From Sphingopyxis sp. (GTDB taxonomy: Bacteria; Pseudomonadota; Alphaproteobacteria; Sphingomonadales; Sphingomonadaceae), in NCBI RefSeq assembly GCF_025869345.1, contig NZ_JAOZVW010000122.1:1-32141 (forward strand): a stretch of 32,141 nt of DNA, in the 5' to 3' direction. The notes beneath the pieces are model-generated. The model ran no database searches and was not told where the DNA came from. It was given only the letters and a program-made list of their open reading frames with translations. Shown piece after piece: positions 9,903-17,506 of the stretch. Position 1 is the stretch's first letter. The number at the start of each line of letters is the position of its first letter. Both the position numbers and the translations under genes were made by a program.

Positions 9903-9927
9903 GGTGGCGAATGAATCAAGCGCCACC
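9903..9927. other. Short hairpin GGTGGCG/CGCCACC
   Basis: A 7-bp perfect stem with an 11-nt loop downstream of the M20 peptidase gene and upstream of the aldehyde dehydrogenase. There is no T run after it on either strand, so a terminator role is only possible. Confidence 0.35.
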
Positions 9928-9936
9928 ACCCACTTT

Positions 9937-10011
9937 CGTCATGCCGGACTTGATCCGGCATCCCGCTTGGCGACGCTTGAAGCGGGACCCCGGATCAAGT
10001 CCGGCATGACG
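9937..10011. repeat. Dispersed inverted repeat, family B
   Basis: Ends are inverted copies of CGTCATGCCGGACTTGATCC (9937-9956, and its complement ending at 10011), with an inner GCGGGA/TCCCGC stem. It lies between the M20 peptidase stop and the aldehyde dehydrogenase start. The same CCGGACTTGATCCGG core is found at 16209-16294, 20014-20091 and 26189-26217. This is a well-known kind of dispersed alphaproteobacterial repeat. No coding role. Confidence 0.85.
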
Positions 10012-10030
10012 ATGGAGGATAGTTTCCGGG

Positions 10031-11341
10031 TCAGCGCTTTTCAGCAGACAGCCGTGACATCAATATGGCGGCGCGCGTCGCCTGGCGCGCGATGCTGGGG
10101 ATATCGACCGCTTCGCCCGGCGCATGATCGCCGGTCGAATAGGGGCCGAGGCCCGCGAGCCCGTCAACGTCGGCGGCGACGAAGCTGATGTCGCCAGCGC
10201 CGCGCTTCAGCGGGTCGAGCGCCGCCATTTCGGCGAGCCCGAGGTCGCGGTTCACGCCGTTGAGCTTGACGAGCAGCGCCTTATTGCCCTCGGTCGGGGC
10301 CATCGGCGGATAGCCGCCGGGATCGAAGCCGATCGTCGCGCCGGTGCCGGGGGCGTGGTCGGCGACGATCGCCGCCATCTTTGCCTTCACCCGGTCGATC
10401 TGCTCGGGGGACAGCGCGCGCAAATCGCCGCGCGCGATCGCGATCGCGGGGATGATGTTGGTCTTGCCATTGGCGGTGGCGCGAATGCCGCCCGCGTCGA
10501 GTTCGGCCTGCTGCCCGCCCGCGATCAGGCCGACGTTGAAGGTCAGATTGGGTTCGGGCAGCTCGGTGCGGAAGCGATGGATGATCCGTGTGAGCTCATA
10601 GATCGCGCCTTCGCCCGCCTCGGCGCTGAAGATGCCAGAGCTGTGGCTCGCCTTGCCGGTCGCGGTCACCGTCCAGCTGTCCGACGAGCGCCGCGCGACC
10701 GATCCCATGTCGGCGCCCGCATCGCGCACCAGCCCCTCGAAATCGAGCGCGACATCGCTGCGCTTGCCCGCGGCGATCAGGTCGGCGCGCGCTTTCTCGA
10801 TCGGGGTGCCCGAATCCTCTTCGTCGCCGGTCATGTGAAATTCGATATTGGCGTCCTTCAGCGTCCCCGCCGCCTGCATCGCGCGCAGCGCCGCGACGAC
10901 GACGACCATCCCGCCCTTGTCGTCGCCCGCGCCGGGACCTTCGCCCATATCGCCCTTGCGGACGAATTTCTGGAAAGGCGAGTCGGGCTCGAACACCGTG
11001 TCGAGATGGCCGATCAGCAGCAGGCGCTTGCCGTCCGGCTTGCCGGCGTGCGTCGCGATCAGATGGCCCGCGCGTCCGGTATCGCGCATCGGCTTCCACT
11101 CGACCTGGAAGCCCAGGGGTTCGAGTTCGGCGCGCATCATCTGGCCGACCTTTTCGACGCCCTCCAGATTCTGCGATCCGCTGTTCTGGTTCACCAGCCG
11201 TTCGAGCAGCGCGAGGCTGCGGCCCTGTTCGGCCTCGACCGTCTTCGCCATCTTCGCCTCGGCCGGGCTGAGCTTCGCGTGCGCGGCAGGCGACAGAGCG
11301 AGTTGAAGAGCGATCAGGGCGGCAAAGGGCAGCGATTTCAT
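10031..11341 (-). CDS. Exported M20 family metallopeptidase (glutamate carboxypeptidase-like)
   Basis: A dizinc exopeptidase or amidohydrolase of the M20/M28 clan, 436 aa. It opens with a Sec signal peptide (MKSLPFAALIALQLALSPAAHA, shown here by its ends: Lys2, hydrophobic core, AHA cleavage near residue 22), so it acts in the periplasm. Metal and catalytic residues are visible: His112 and Asp114 in IGHLDTVF, Asp141 in GAGDDKGG, and Glu174-Glu175 in TGDEEDSG. The start at 11341 is set by the signal peptide and an AGGAG ten bases upstream; the open frame extending to 11527 is not protein-like. The substrate is unknown, and the neighbours give no hint. Confidence 0.92.
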   Translation of the reverse strand: MKSLPFAALIALQLALSPAAHAKLSPAEAKMAKTVEAEQGRSLALLERLVNQNSGSQNLEGVEKVGQMMRAELEPLGFQVEWKPMRDTGRAGHLIATHAGKPDGKRLLLIGHLDTVFEPDSPFQKFVRKGDMGEGPGAGDDKGGMVVVVAALRAMQAAGTLKDANIEFHMTGDEEDSGTPIEKARADLIAAGKRSDVALDFEGLVRDAGADMGSVARRSSDSWTVTATGKASHSSGIFSAEAGEGAIYELTRIIHRFRTELPEPNLTFNVGLIAGGQQAELDAGGIRATANGKTNIIPAIAIARGDLRALSPEQIDRVKAKMAAIVADHAPGTGATIGFDPGGYPPMAPTEGNKALLVKLNGVNRDLGLAEMAALDPLKRGAGDISFVAADVDGLAGLGPYSTGDHAPGEAVDIPSIARQATRAAILMSRLSAEKR

Positions 11342-11476
11342 GGGGGGAGGACTCCTTCGATTCCGCCCCTTGTGCCGCCGCCGGGCCTGCGCCGCAAGCG
11401 TGCGAGCGTCAGGCGGCGTCCTTCGCCGCGTCGAAGGCGTCGAGTTTCCTGAGCGCATCGCGCGCGATGCCACGCA

Positions 11477-11532
11477 GCAATCCAGAGGTGGCGTAAACCG
11501 CTCTGGATTGCTTCGCTTCGCTCGCAATGACG
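11477..11532. repeat. Dispersed repeat fragment, family F, between glnA and the M20 gene
   Basis: Contains an inverted pair GCAATCCAGAG/CTCTGGATTGC (11477-11487 and 11501-11511), then GCTTCGCTCGCAATGACG (11515-11532). The last 18 bases match the first 18 of the window at 17 positions. The 295-bp gap from 11342 to 11636 otherwise holds only the glnA terminator and a short minus-strand open frame (11409-11549) without a ribosome site. Confidence 0.7.
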
Positions 11533-11577
11533 AAGGCGAAAGGGACCATAGTCAGCCGCTTCTGAACGAGATCGCTC

Positions 11578-11617
11578 AAAAAAATGGGGCGCCCGGTTCC
11601 CCCGAACCGGACGCCCC
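11578..11617 (-). terminator. Intrinsic terminator of glnA
   Basis: On the minus strand a GC-rich stem-loop (arms 11604-11617 and 11586-11599: GGGGCGTCCGGTTC with GAACCGGGCGCCCC, one mismatch, 4-nt loop) is followed by ATTTTTTT. It begins 20 bp past the glnA stop. This is a textbook Rho-independent terminator and the clearest one in the window. Confidence 0.92.
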
Positions 11618-11636
11618 GCGCGTTGATCGCTGCAGA

Positions 11637-13049
11637 TCAGGCGCTGTAATACATATCGAATTCGACCGGGCTCGGGGTCTGTTCGAAGCGATAGACTTCG
11701 TCCCACTTGAGCTCGACATAGGCTTCGATCTGGTCCTTCGAAAAGACGTCGCCCTTGAGCAGGAAATCATGGTCGGCGAGCAGGCTGTCGAGCGCTTCGC
11801 GCAGGGACGCGCAGACGGTCGGCACTTCGGCCAGTTCCTCGGGCGGCAGGTCATAGAGATTCTTGTCCATCGCGTCGCCGGGATGGATCTTGTTCTGGAT
11901 GCCGTCGAGCCCCGCCATCAGCAGCGCCGAATAGCAGAGATAGGGGTTCGCCATCGCGTCGGGGAAGCGGAATTCGACGCGCTTCGCCTTGGCGCCCGCG
12001 CCGTAGGGGATGCGGCACGAGGCCGAGCGGTTGCGCGACGAATAGGCGAGCAGCACCGGCGCCTCGAAGCCGGGGACGAGGCGCTTGTAGCTGTTCGTCG
12101 TCGGGTTGGTGAAGGCATTGAGCGCCTTGGCGTGCTTGACGACGCCGCCGATGAAATAGAGGCACATGTCCGAAAGCCCGGCATAGCCGTTGCCCGCGAA
12201 CAAAGGCTTGCCCTTTTCCCAGATCGAGATGTGGGTGTGCATGCCCGAGCCGTTATCGTCCTTGATCGGCTTCGGCATGAAGGTTGCGGTCTTGCCATAG
12301 GCGTGCGCGACCTGGTGCACGACATATTTATAGATCTGCATCCGGTCGGCGGTCTGGGTCAGCGTGCCGAAGGTCAGGCCGAGTTCGTGCTGCGCGGCGG
12401 CGACCTCGTGGTGATGCTTGTCGCAGGGCAGGCCGAGTTCGAGCATCGTCGAGACCATCTCGGCGCGGATGTCGACCGCGCTGTCGACCGGCGCGACGGG
12501 GAAATAGCCGCCCTTGGCGCGCGGGCGGTGCGCGAGGTTGCCGCCCTCATAGCTGCGGCCGGTGTTGGTCGGCAGCTCGATGTCGTCGATCTCGAAACCC
12601 GACTTGTTGTAGCCGGTTTCGAAACGGACGTCGTCGAACATGAAGAATTCGGCTTCCGGGCCGACATAGACGGTGTCGCCGATGCCGGTCGAGGCGACAT
12701 AGGCTTCGGCGCGTTTCGCGGTCGTGCGCGGGTCGCGGGCATAGCCTTCGCCGGTCGAGGGCTCGACGATGTCGCAGAAGATCACCAGCATCGGCGTCGC
12801 CGAGAAAGGATCGTCATAGACGGCGTCGAGGTCGGGCATCAGGATCATGTCGCTCTCGTTGATCGCCTTCCAGCCCTCGATCGACGAGCCGTCGAACATC
12901 AGCCCGTCCTCGAGCGCATCCTCGTCGATCACCCCGGCGCACATGGTCAGGTGCTGCCACTTGCCCTTGGGGTCGGTGAAGCGCAGGTCGACCCACTCGA
13001 TGTCGTTATCCTTGATCCGCGCGATGATGTCCTTGGGCTTCGTAGCCAT
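11637..13049 (-). CDS. glnA: Glutamine synthetase type I (GlnA)
   Basis: Condenses glutamate and ammonia to glutamine using ATP; dodecameric cytoplasmic enzyme. The 470-aa protein has [17 protein letters not shown], the ATP-binding [10 protein letters not shown] (about 266-275), [13 protein letters not shown], and the glutamate-binding region ending in CRIP. Tyr399 in [11 protein letters not shown] matches the Tyr that adenylyltransferase GlnE modifies, so activity is probably controlled by adenylylation. AAGGA lies ten bases before the ATG. It follows glnB by 74 bp on the same strand, the standard alphaproteobacterial glnBA order, and ends in a strong terminator. Confidence 0.98.
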   Translation of the reverse strand: MATKPKDIIARIKDNDIEWVDLRFTDPKGKWQHLTMCAGVIDEDALEDGLMFDGSSIEGWKAINESDMILMPDLDAVYDDPFSATPMLVIFCDIVEPSTGEGYARDPRTTAKRAEAYVASTGIGDTVYVGPEAEFFMFDDVRFETGYNKSGFEIDDIELPTNTGRSYEGGNLAHRPRAKGGYFPVAPVDSAVDIRAEMVSTMLELGLPCDKHHHEVAAAQHELGLTFGTLTQTADRMQIYKYVVHQVAHAYGKTATFMPKPIKDDNGSGMHTHISIWEKGKPLFAGNGYAGLSDMCLYFIGGVVKHAKALNAFTNPTTNSYKRLVPGFEAPVLLAYSSRNRSASCRIPYGAGAKAKRVEFRFPDAMANPYLCYSALLMAGLDGIQNKIHPGDAMDKNLYDLPPEELAEVPTVCASLREALDSLLADHDFLLKGDVFSKDQIEAYVELKWDEVYRFEQTPSPVEFDMYYSA

Positions 13050-13123
13050 CGTCTATGCTTCCTTCTTGCGATAATGACCGGCTCGCGCCGGGGTCTGGTT
13101 GAACGGGATGGAGCGCGGATGCC

Positions 13124-13501
<378 letters not shown>

Positions 13502-13575
13502 TCAAAGCCGGATCAGGCACGCCTGGTCCGGTTTGGCCGGTCGAGTCGGTGCGGTGTCCCGCCATCTTGCACCAA

Positions 13576-13590
13576 TCAAGACCCGTGCCA
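13576..13590 (-). promoter_or_regulatory. Sigma-54-like promoter candidate for glnBA
   Basis: On the minus strand the sequence is TTGGCACG-GGTC-TTGAT, against the RpoN consensus TGGCACG-N4-TTGCW. The -24 GG and spacing are exact; the -12 GC is changed to GA, which would weaken it. It lies about 114 bp upstream of the glnB GTG, a usual distance for glnBA promoters. A TTGGTGCA half-site like those bound by NtrC follows it. Without a transcript start this stays tentative. Confidence 0.4.
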
Positions 13591-13640
13591 ATTGGCGAAT
13601 CGCGGGCTTTCGCGGAGATTTGCGATGGAGGAATGCGGCA

Positions 13641-13691
13641 TTGCCCAAGGGGTAGGCAGCGGCGGGATTTTGCTGCCTAAAATATGGGCAA
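13641..13691. other. Nested stem-loop in the glnB upstream region
   Basis: Two concentric inverted pairs: outer TTGCCCA/TGGGCAA (13641-13647 with 13685-13691) and inner TAGGCAGC/GCTGCCTA (13653-13660 with 13672-13679). It could be an operator pair, a terminator-like structure or part of a small RNA. No T run follows on either strand. Confidence 0.5.
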
Positions 13692-13715
13692 GGATGAGGG
13701 GGCTGCTTTATTTTG

Positions 13716-13863
13716 TTTCACGCGAAGACGCGAAGGCGCGAAGAAGGCGGCACCATTATGCCGGTGCTGCTTGCCGATTGCGCGAAGCGCTTTTCAAGGT
13801 CGCCTGCGGCGACAAATAAACGGCAGACTTGATGCGCGACCCTCTTCGCGCCTTCGCGTGAAA
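13716..13863. repeat. Long inverted-repeat element, family D
   Basis: Ends are TTTCACGCGAAG..GCGCGAAGA and its inverse TCTTCGCGCCTTCGCGTGAAA (13716-13747 and 13842-13863), enclosing about 95 bp with no gene. It lies between the quinoprotein dehydrogenase stop and the glnB promoter region. A relative with longer arms is at 23836-24048. Confidence 0.8.
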
Positions 13864-13919
13864 ATTTTCTATCCCGCCCTCTCCGCCACCGTCGTCGGTC
13901 GCGGAGAGAGCCGGGGGCC

Positions 13920-16103
13920 TTACCGCCCGACCGGCGCGGTGGCGTCGGGGAGGTTGGCTTTGGTCCAGTTCGACCGGTCGATGACATAGGCGCGGATCGC
14001 CTCGGCGTCGGCGGGGGTGAGGACACGCGCGAAGCTCACCATGCCGCGATCCTTGAGCGCGCCGTCGAGGATCACCGATTTCCACGCATCGGCGTTGGTG
14101 AGGGTGCCCGAGACGCGCAGGTCGGGGGTGAAGCCGTTGCCGATCGCGCTGTCGCCGTGACAGACCTGGCAATAGCGGCCGAAGTGCGCCTTGCCCGACG
14201 CGACCTGTTCGGGGGTGCCGAACTGCGGCGGCGGGTTCCACGCGAGCGTCGTCGTCGCGGGCGGCGCGGGCAGCTTCGCCGTGCCGCCGAGCTTGAGCAC
14301 GACGAGGCGCGGCAGGTTGGGCAGCTTGCGCGTCACCCCGCCCGCGATCCCGGCGACGAGCGGGAAGGCGCCGCCCTTGCCGGTCTGGAAGGCGATATAT
14401 TGCACTCCGCCGACGCGGAAGGTCGAGGGCGCGCTGACGATCCCCGACTGCATGTCGAGGTCGAGAAGCTGCTTGCCGCTATCGGCGGCATAAGCGCGGA
14501 AGCGGCCGGTGCTCGTGCCCTGGAAAACGAGGTTGCCCGCGGTCGTCATCGTCCCGCCGTTCCACGCTGCGGGATAGTCGACGCCCCATGCGACCTTGCC
14601 GGTGCGCGGGTCGAAGGCGACGAGGCGCCCGGTCGTCGCGGCGACCGCGGCGCGGAACGCCTTGGCGTCGTCGGGGAGCATCGTCTTGTTGAGCGAGGTG
14701 CCGACGTTGAACCCCAGCACCTTGCGCTTGTCGAGCTCGTCCATGTCCTGGAGATAGCCCTGCGGAATCTGCTGCGCCGGAATATAGACGAGCCCGGTCG
14801 CGGGGTTGTAGCTCATCGGGTGCCAGTTGTGCGCGCCGAGCGCGCCGGGGATGGCGATGAACGGCTTGCCGGTCTTGTAGAAGCGCGCCTCGGGGTTTTC
14901 GATCGGGCGGCCGGTCGTCATGTCGTAGCCGGTCGCCCAGTTGATGCCGTCGACATAGGGCTTGGCGTCGATCAGCTTGCCGCTCGTGCGGTCGATGGTG
15001 AAGAAGAAGCCGTTCTTCGGCGCATGGTAAAGCACCTTGGCGGGTTTCCCGTCCACCGCCTGCTCGGCGAGGATGATCGGCTGGGTCGCGGTATAATCCC
15101 AGCTCTCGCCGGGCGTCTCCTGATAATGCCATTTATATTTGCCGGTGTTCGCGTCGAGCGCGACGACCGACGAGAGGAACCAGTTGTCGCCCTCGCCGTT
15201 CGAGCGCTCGCCATGGTTCCATGGGTTGCCGTTGCCGACGCCGAGATAGATCTGGTCGAGATCCTTGTCATAGACGATCGCGTCCCACACCGTGCCGCCG
15301 CCGCCCGACACCTTCCACTCGCCCTTGTCGGACCAGGTGGCGTTGCCCTTGCTCGCGAAAATGTCGTCGCTCGCGGCGCCGTCCTTCGCTTTGGTCGGGT
15401 TCGGCGCAGTATAGAAACGCCAGCGCTCCTTCCCCGTGTCGGCATCGTAAGCGGTGACATATCCGCGCACCCCGAACTCGGCGCCGCCATTGCCGATCAG
15501 CACCATGTCCTTCACGACGCGCGGCGCGCCGGTGATCGTATAAGGCTTCGAGGTGTCGAAGGTCTGCGTCGACCACAGCTCCTTGCCGGTCTTGCGGTCG
15601 AGCGCGATCAGGCGGCCGTCGAGCGTGCCGACGAAGAGCTTGTCGCCCCAGACGGCGACGCCGCGGTTGACGACGTCGCAGCAGGCCGACACCGCGCGGT
15701 CGCCGGGAACCTTGGGGTCGAAGCTCCAGAGCTTCTTGCCGGTCGCGGCGTCCCACGCATCGACCTTCGACCAGGCGTGGCTGACATAGAGGGTGCCGTC
15801 GACGACCACAGGGGTCGCTTCCTGCCCGCGCGCGTCGTCGAGGTCGGCGAACCAGGCGATGCCGAGCTGCCCCACATTCTTGTCGTTGATATCGGTGAGC
15901 GGGCTGAAGCGCTGTTCGTCGTAGCTGTAGCCGATGCCGGCCCAATTATCGCCGTTGCCGCCGGTCTTGAGCAGCGCCTCGCTCGCCTTCTCGGCATCGT
16001 CGAGCGCGCCGCCCGGCGCCCCGCCATCCTTCGACGCGTTGCACGCCGCCAGTGCCAGCGCTGCGCAGCCTACAAGCGCCGCCGAAAAGACCCTCTTCGC
16101 CAT
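13920..16103 (-). CDS. PQQ-dependent quinohemoprotein alcohol dehydrogenase (type II), predicted lipoprotein
   Basis: Oxidises alcohols in the periplasm with PQQ and passes electrons to an attached haem c. The 727-aa chain has an eight-bladed propeller with repeated GK.LW motifs, the vicinal disulfide Cys141-Cys142 in SACCDVV that stacks on PQQ, the catalytic Asp336 in SWDYTAT, and a C-terminal cytochrome c domain with CQVCH at 645-649. The residue two after the catalytic Asp is Thr338, not the Asp that marks lanthanide enzymes, so calcium is expected. The N-terminus has a lipobox, LAAC (Cys21), predicting a membrane-anchored form. The start at 16103 is chosen for that signal and a GGGAGAG just upstream. 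No cytochrome, PQQ synthesis or regulator gene is adjacent. Confidence 0.93.
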   Translation of the reverse strand: MAKRVFSAALVGCAALALAACNASKDGGAPGGALDDAEKASEALLKTGGNGDNWAGIGYSYDEQRFSPLTDINDKNVGQLGIAWFADLDDARGQEATPVVVDGTLYVSHAWSKVDAWDAATGKKLWSFDPKVPGDRAVSACCDVVNRGVAVWGDKLFVGTLDGRLIALDRKTGKELWSTQTFDTSKPYTITGAPRVVKDMVLIGNGGAEFGVRGYVTAYDADTGKERWRFYTAPNPTKAKDGAASDDIFASKGNATWSDKGEWKVSGGGGTVWDAIVYDKDLDQIYLGVGNGNPWNHGERSNGEGDNWFLSSVVALDANTGKYKWHYQETPGESWDYTATQPIILAEQAVDGKPAKVLYHAPKNGFFFTIDRTSGKLIDAKPYVDGINWATGYDMTTGRPIENPEARFYKTGKPFIAIPGALGAHNWHPMSYNPATGLVYIPAQQIPQGYLQDMDELDKRKVLGFNVGTSLNKTMLPDDAKAFRAAVAATTGRLVAFDPRTGKVAWGVDYPAAWNGGTMTTAGNLVFQGTSTGRFRAYAADSGKQLLDLDMQSGIVSAPSTFRVGGVQYIAFQTGKGGAFPLVAGIAGGVTRKLPNLPRLVVLKLGGTAKLPAPPATTTLAWNPPPQFGTPEQVASGKAHFGRYCQVCHGDSAIGNGFTPDLRVSGTLTNADAWKSVILDGALKDRGMVSFARVLTPADAEAIRAYVIDRSNWTKANLPDATAPVGR

Positions 16104-16121
16104 GTCTCTCTCCCGTCTATG

Positions 16122-16139
16122 CTTGACGTTAACGTCAAG
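16122..16139. promoter_or_regulatory. 18-bp perfect palindrome, likely operator of the alcohol dehydrogenase gene
   Basis: CTTGACGTTAACGTCAAG is an exact palindrome centred about 27 bp upstream of the dehydrogenase ATG. Its length and position fit the operator of a dimeric regulator; MerR- and TetR-type sites often look like this. The TTGACG half could also serve as a -35 element. The regulator is not encoded next door. Confidence 0.65.
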
Positions 16140-16208
16140 TCTGCGCCGGAAGGGGGCGCGGTGCAAGCAGGAAAATGGGCGCGAGGGGCTTTCTCATCGT
16201 CACGCTCA

Positions 16209-16294
16209 TCGTCACCCCGGACTTGATCCGGGGTCCACGAAAGGCCAGCGCAACGTTGAAAGTCATGGATCCCGGATCAAGTCCGGGATGACGA
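16209..16294. repeat. Dispersed inverted repeat, family B
   Basis: TCGTCACCCCGGACTTGATC at the left and its near-inverse ending GTCCGGGATGACGA at the right enclose about 30 bp. It lies between map and the alcohol dehydrogenase gene. Each arm is itself a hairpin of the form CCGGACTTGATCCGG. Confidence 0.85.
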
Positions 16295-16314
16295 AACGGG
16301 AATCGCTGTGGCGA

Positions 16315-17157
16315 TCAGCTTTGCCAGGGCGGCGCGTTCAGACCCGTGGGGCTGGCGGTGAAGATTTCGCAGCCGGTCTCGGTGATCCCGATGCTGTGTT
16401 CGAACTGCGCCGAAAGCGAGCGATCGCGGGTCACCGCGGTCCAGCCGTCGGCGAGCATCTTGACCGCATATTTGCCGGTGTTGATCATCGGCTCGATGGT
16501 GAAGAACATGCCGGGGCGGAGCTCCGGCCCGGTGCCGGGACGCCCGGCGTGGACGACCTCGGGCGCGTCGTGGAACATCTGCCCGACGCCGTGGCCGCAG
16601 AAATCGCGGACGACCGAATAGCGGTGGCGCTCGGCATGGCTCTGGATCGCGTGCGCGACGTCGCCCATCGTGTTGCCGGGCTTCGCCTGCTCGATGCCGA
16701 GCATCAGGCATTCGTAGGTGACGTCGACCAGCCGCCGCGCCTTCACGCCGACGTCGCCGAGCAGATACATGCGGCTCGAATCGCCGTGCCAGCCGTCAAC
16801 CATCGGAGTGACATCGACGTTGATAATGTCGCCTTCGCGCAGCGGCTTGTCGTCGGGGATGCCATGGCACACGACATGGTTGATGCTGGTGCAGCAGCTA
16901 TGCGTATAGCCGCGATAGCCGAGCGTCGCGGGAATGCCACCGCCCTTGAGCGTCATTTCGCGGACGAGATCGTCGATCCGGGCCGTGGTCACGCCGGGCT
17001 GGACGAAGGGGACGAGTGCGTCGAGAATTTCGGCCGCAAGCTGTCCAGCCCGCCGCATCCCGGCAAAGCCCGCTTCGTCGTGCAGCTTGATCGTGCCGTC
17101 GCGAACGCGGGCAGGGGTGGCCGCTTCGTCGGCGGTTACGGAGATGTAATTGTACAT
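16315..17157 (-). CDS. map: Methionine aminopeptidase, type I
   Basis: Removes the initiator methionine from new proteins in the cytoplasm. The 280-aa protein carries the five metal ligands Asp115 (VDVTP), Asp126 (HGDSSRMY), His189 (CGHGVG), Glu222 (TIEPM) and Glu253 (QFEHSIGIT), and His98 in CHGIP, which contacts substrate. An extra N-terminal stretch of about 25 residues precedes the catalytic core, usual for this group. No ribosome site precedes the ATG at 17157; instead TATATT lies six bases upstream, which suggests a leaderless mRNA. It is separated from clpA by a repeat, so the two are probably not one operon. Confidence 0.97.
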   Translation of the reverse strand: MYNYISVTADEAATPARVRDGTIKLHDEAGFAGMRRAGQLAAEILDALVPFVQPGVTTARIDDLVREMTLKGGGIPATLGYRGYTHSCCTSINHVVCHGIPDDKPLREGDIINVDVTPMVDGWHGDSSRMYLLGDVGVKARRLVDVTYECLMLGIEQAKPGNTMGDVAHAIQSHAERHRYSVVRDFCGHGVGQMFHDAPEVVHAGRPGTGPELRPGMFFTIEPMINTGKYAVKMLADGWTAVTRDRSLSAQFEHSIGITETGCEIFTASPTGLNAPPWQS

Positions 17158-17163
17158 GGAGGC

Positions 17164-17169
17164 AATATA
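17164..17169 (-). promoter_or_regulatory. -10-like hexamer directly before map, leaderless start candidate
   Basis: TATATT on the minus strand ends six bases before the map ATG, so transcription would start at or next to the A of the start codon. The six bases are GCCTCC, which contain no Shine-Dalgarno site. No good -35 hexamer is visible at 16-18 bp. Confidence 0.4.
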
Positions 17170-17208
17170 GGCGCGGGGAGACGAAAAAGCGAGGGTGGTT
17201 CAATGAAG

Positions 17209-17322
17209 CCCCTCCTCTTCAGAGGAGGGGTTGGGGTGGTGGACGCCGGCGCGGTGCACCACCCCGCTGCGACTAGCGGACAAGTCCGCAAGTCTCGCTG
17301 CCCCTCCTCTGAAGAGGAGGGG
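17209..17322 (+). repeat. Palindromic repeat, family A, intergenic copy
   Basis: A 114-bp element with the same 22-nt end hairpins as the addA copy (17209-17230 and 17301-17322), the inner stem GGGGTGGTG/CACCACCCC, and a perfect GCGGAC-AA-GTCCGC hairpin. It fills the gap between the small ORF after clpA and the map start. Here it is non-coding, although it happens to be open in several frames. Confidence 0.92.
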
Positions 17323-17335
17323 ATAAGCATGGGCG

Positions 17336-17506
17336 TTATTCGGCCAGCTTCTTAAGCGCCGATCGCCTTCGCCCCATCACCTCGCGTGCAACGGCTATTT
17401 GTTCTTCGCAATCGGCGGTTGCCAAAGTCCGCAAAATGTCGCGGTCTTCGGCCATTATAGCCTCGGCCAAGCGCGTCTCGCGGGACTTCGGCAGCTTCTC
17501 GCTCAC
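17336..17506 (-). CDS. Small protein (56 aa) coupled to clpA, unknown function
   Basis: A short frame starting with GTG at 17506 that overlaps the clpA stop as GTGA, the hallmark of translational coupling; AAGG lies about eight bases ahead of it. The product begins VSEKLPKSRETRLAEAI, is charged and largely helical by composition, with RDILRTLATADCEEQIAVAR in the middle and GRRRSALKKLAE at the end, and one cysteine. It has no signal peptide or membrane segment. It stops 14 bp short of the family A repeat. It is short enough that gene finders may miss it. It is not a family I can name; its position suggests a role linked to ClpA, but that is inference. Confidence 0.55.
   Translation of the reverse strand: MSEKLPKSRETRLAEAIMAEDRDILRTLATADCEEQIAVAREVMGRRRSALKKLAE

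Noticed and set aside
14157..16226. A 689-codon open frame on the plus strand opposite the quinoprotein dehydrogenase
   Set aside because: It is an antisense shadow of high GC codon bias: Arg/Ala/Gly-rich, without motifs, while the minus strand encodes an intact PQQ dehydrogenase.
17136..17330. Short minus-strand frame through the family A repeat upstream of map
   Set aside because: The peptide is only the translated repeat (LIPSSSEEG.. type), often misannotated in such genomes.
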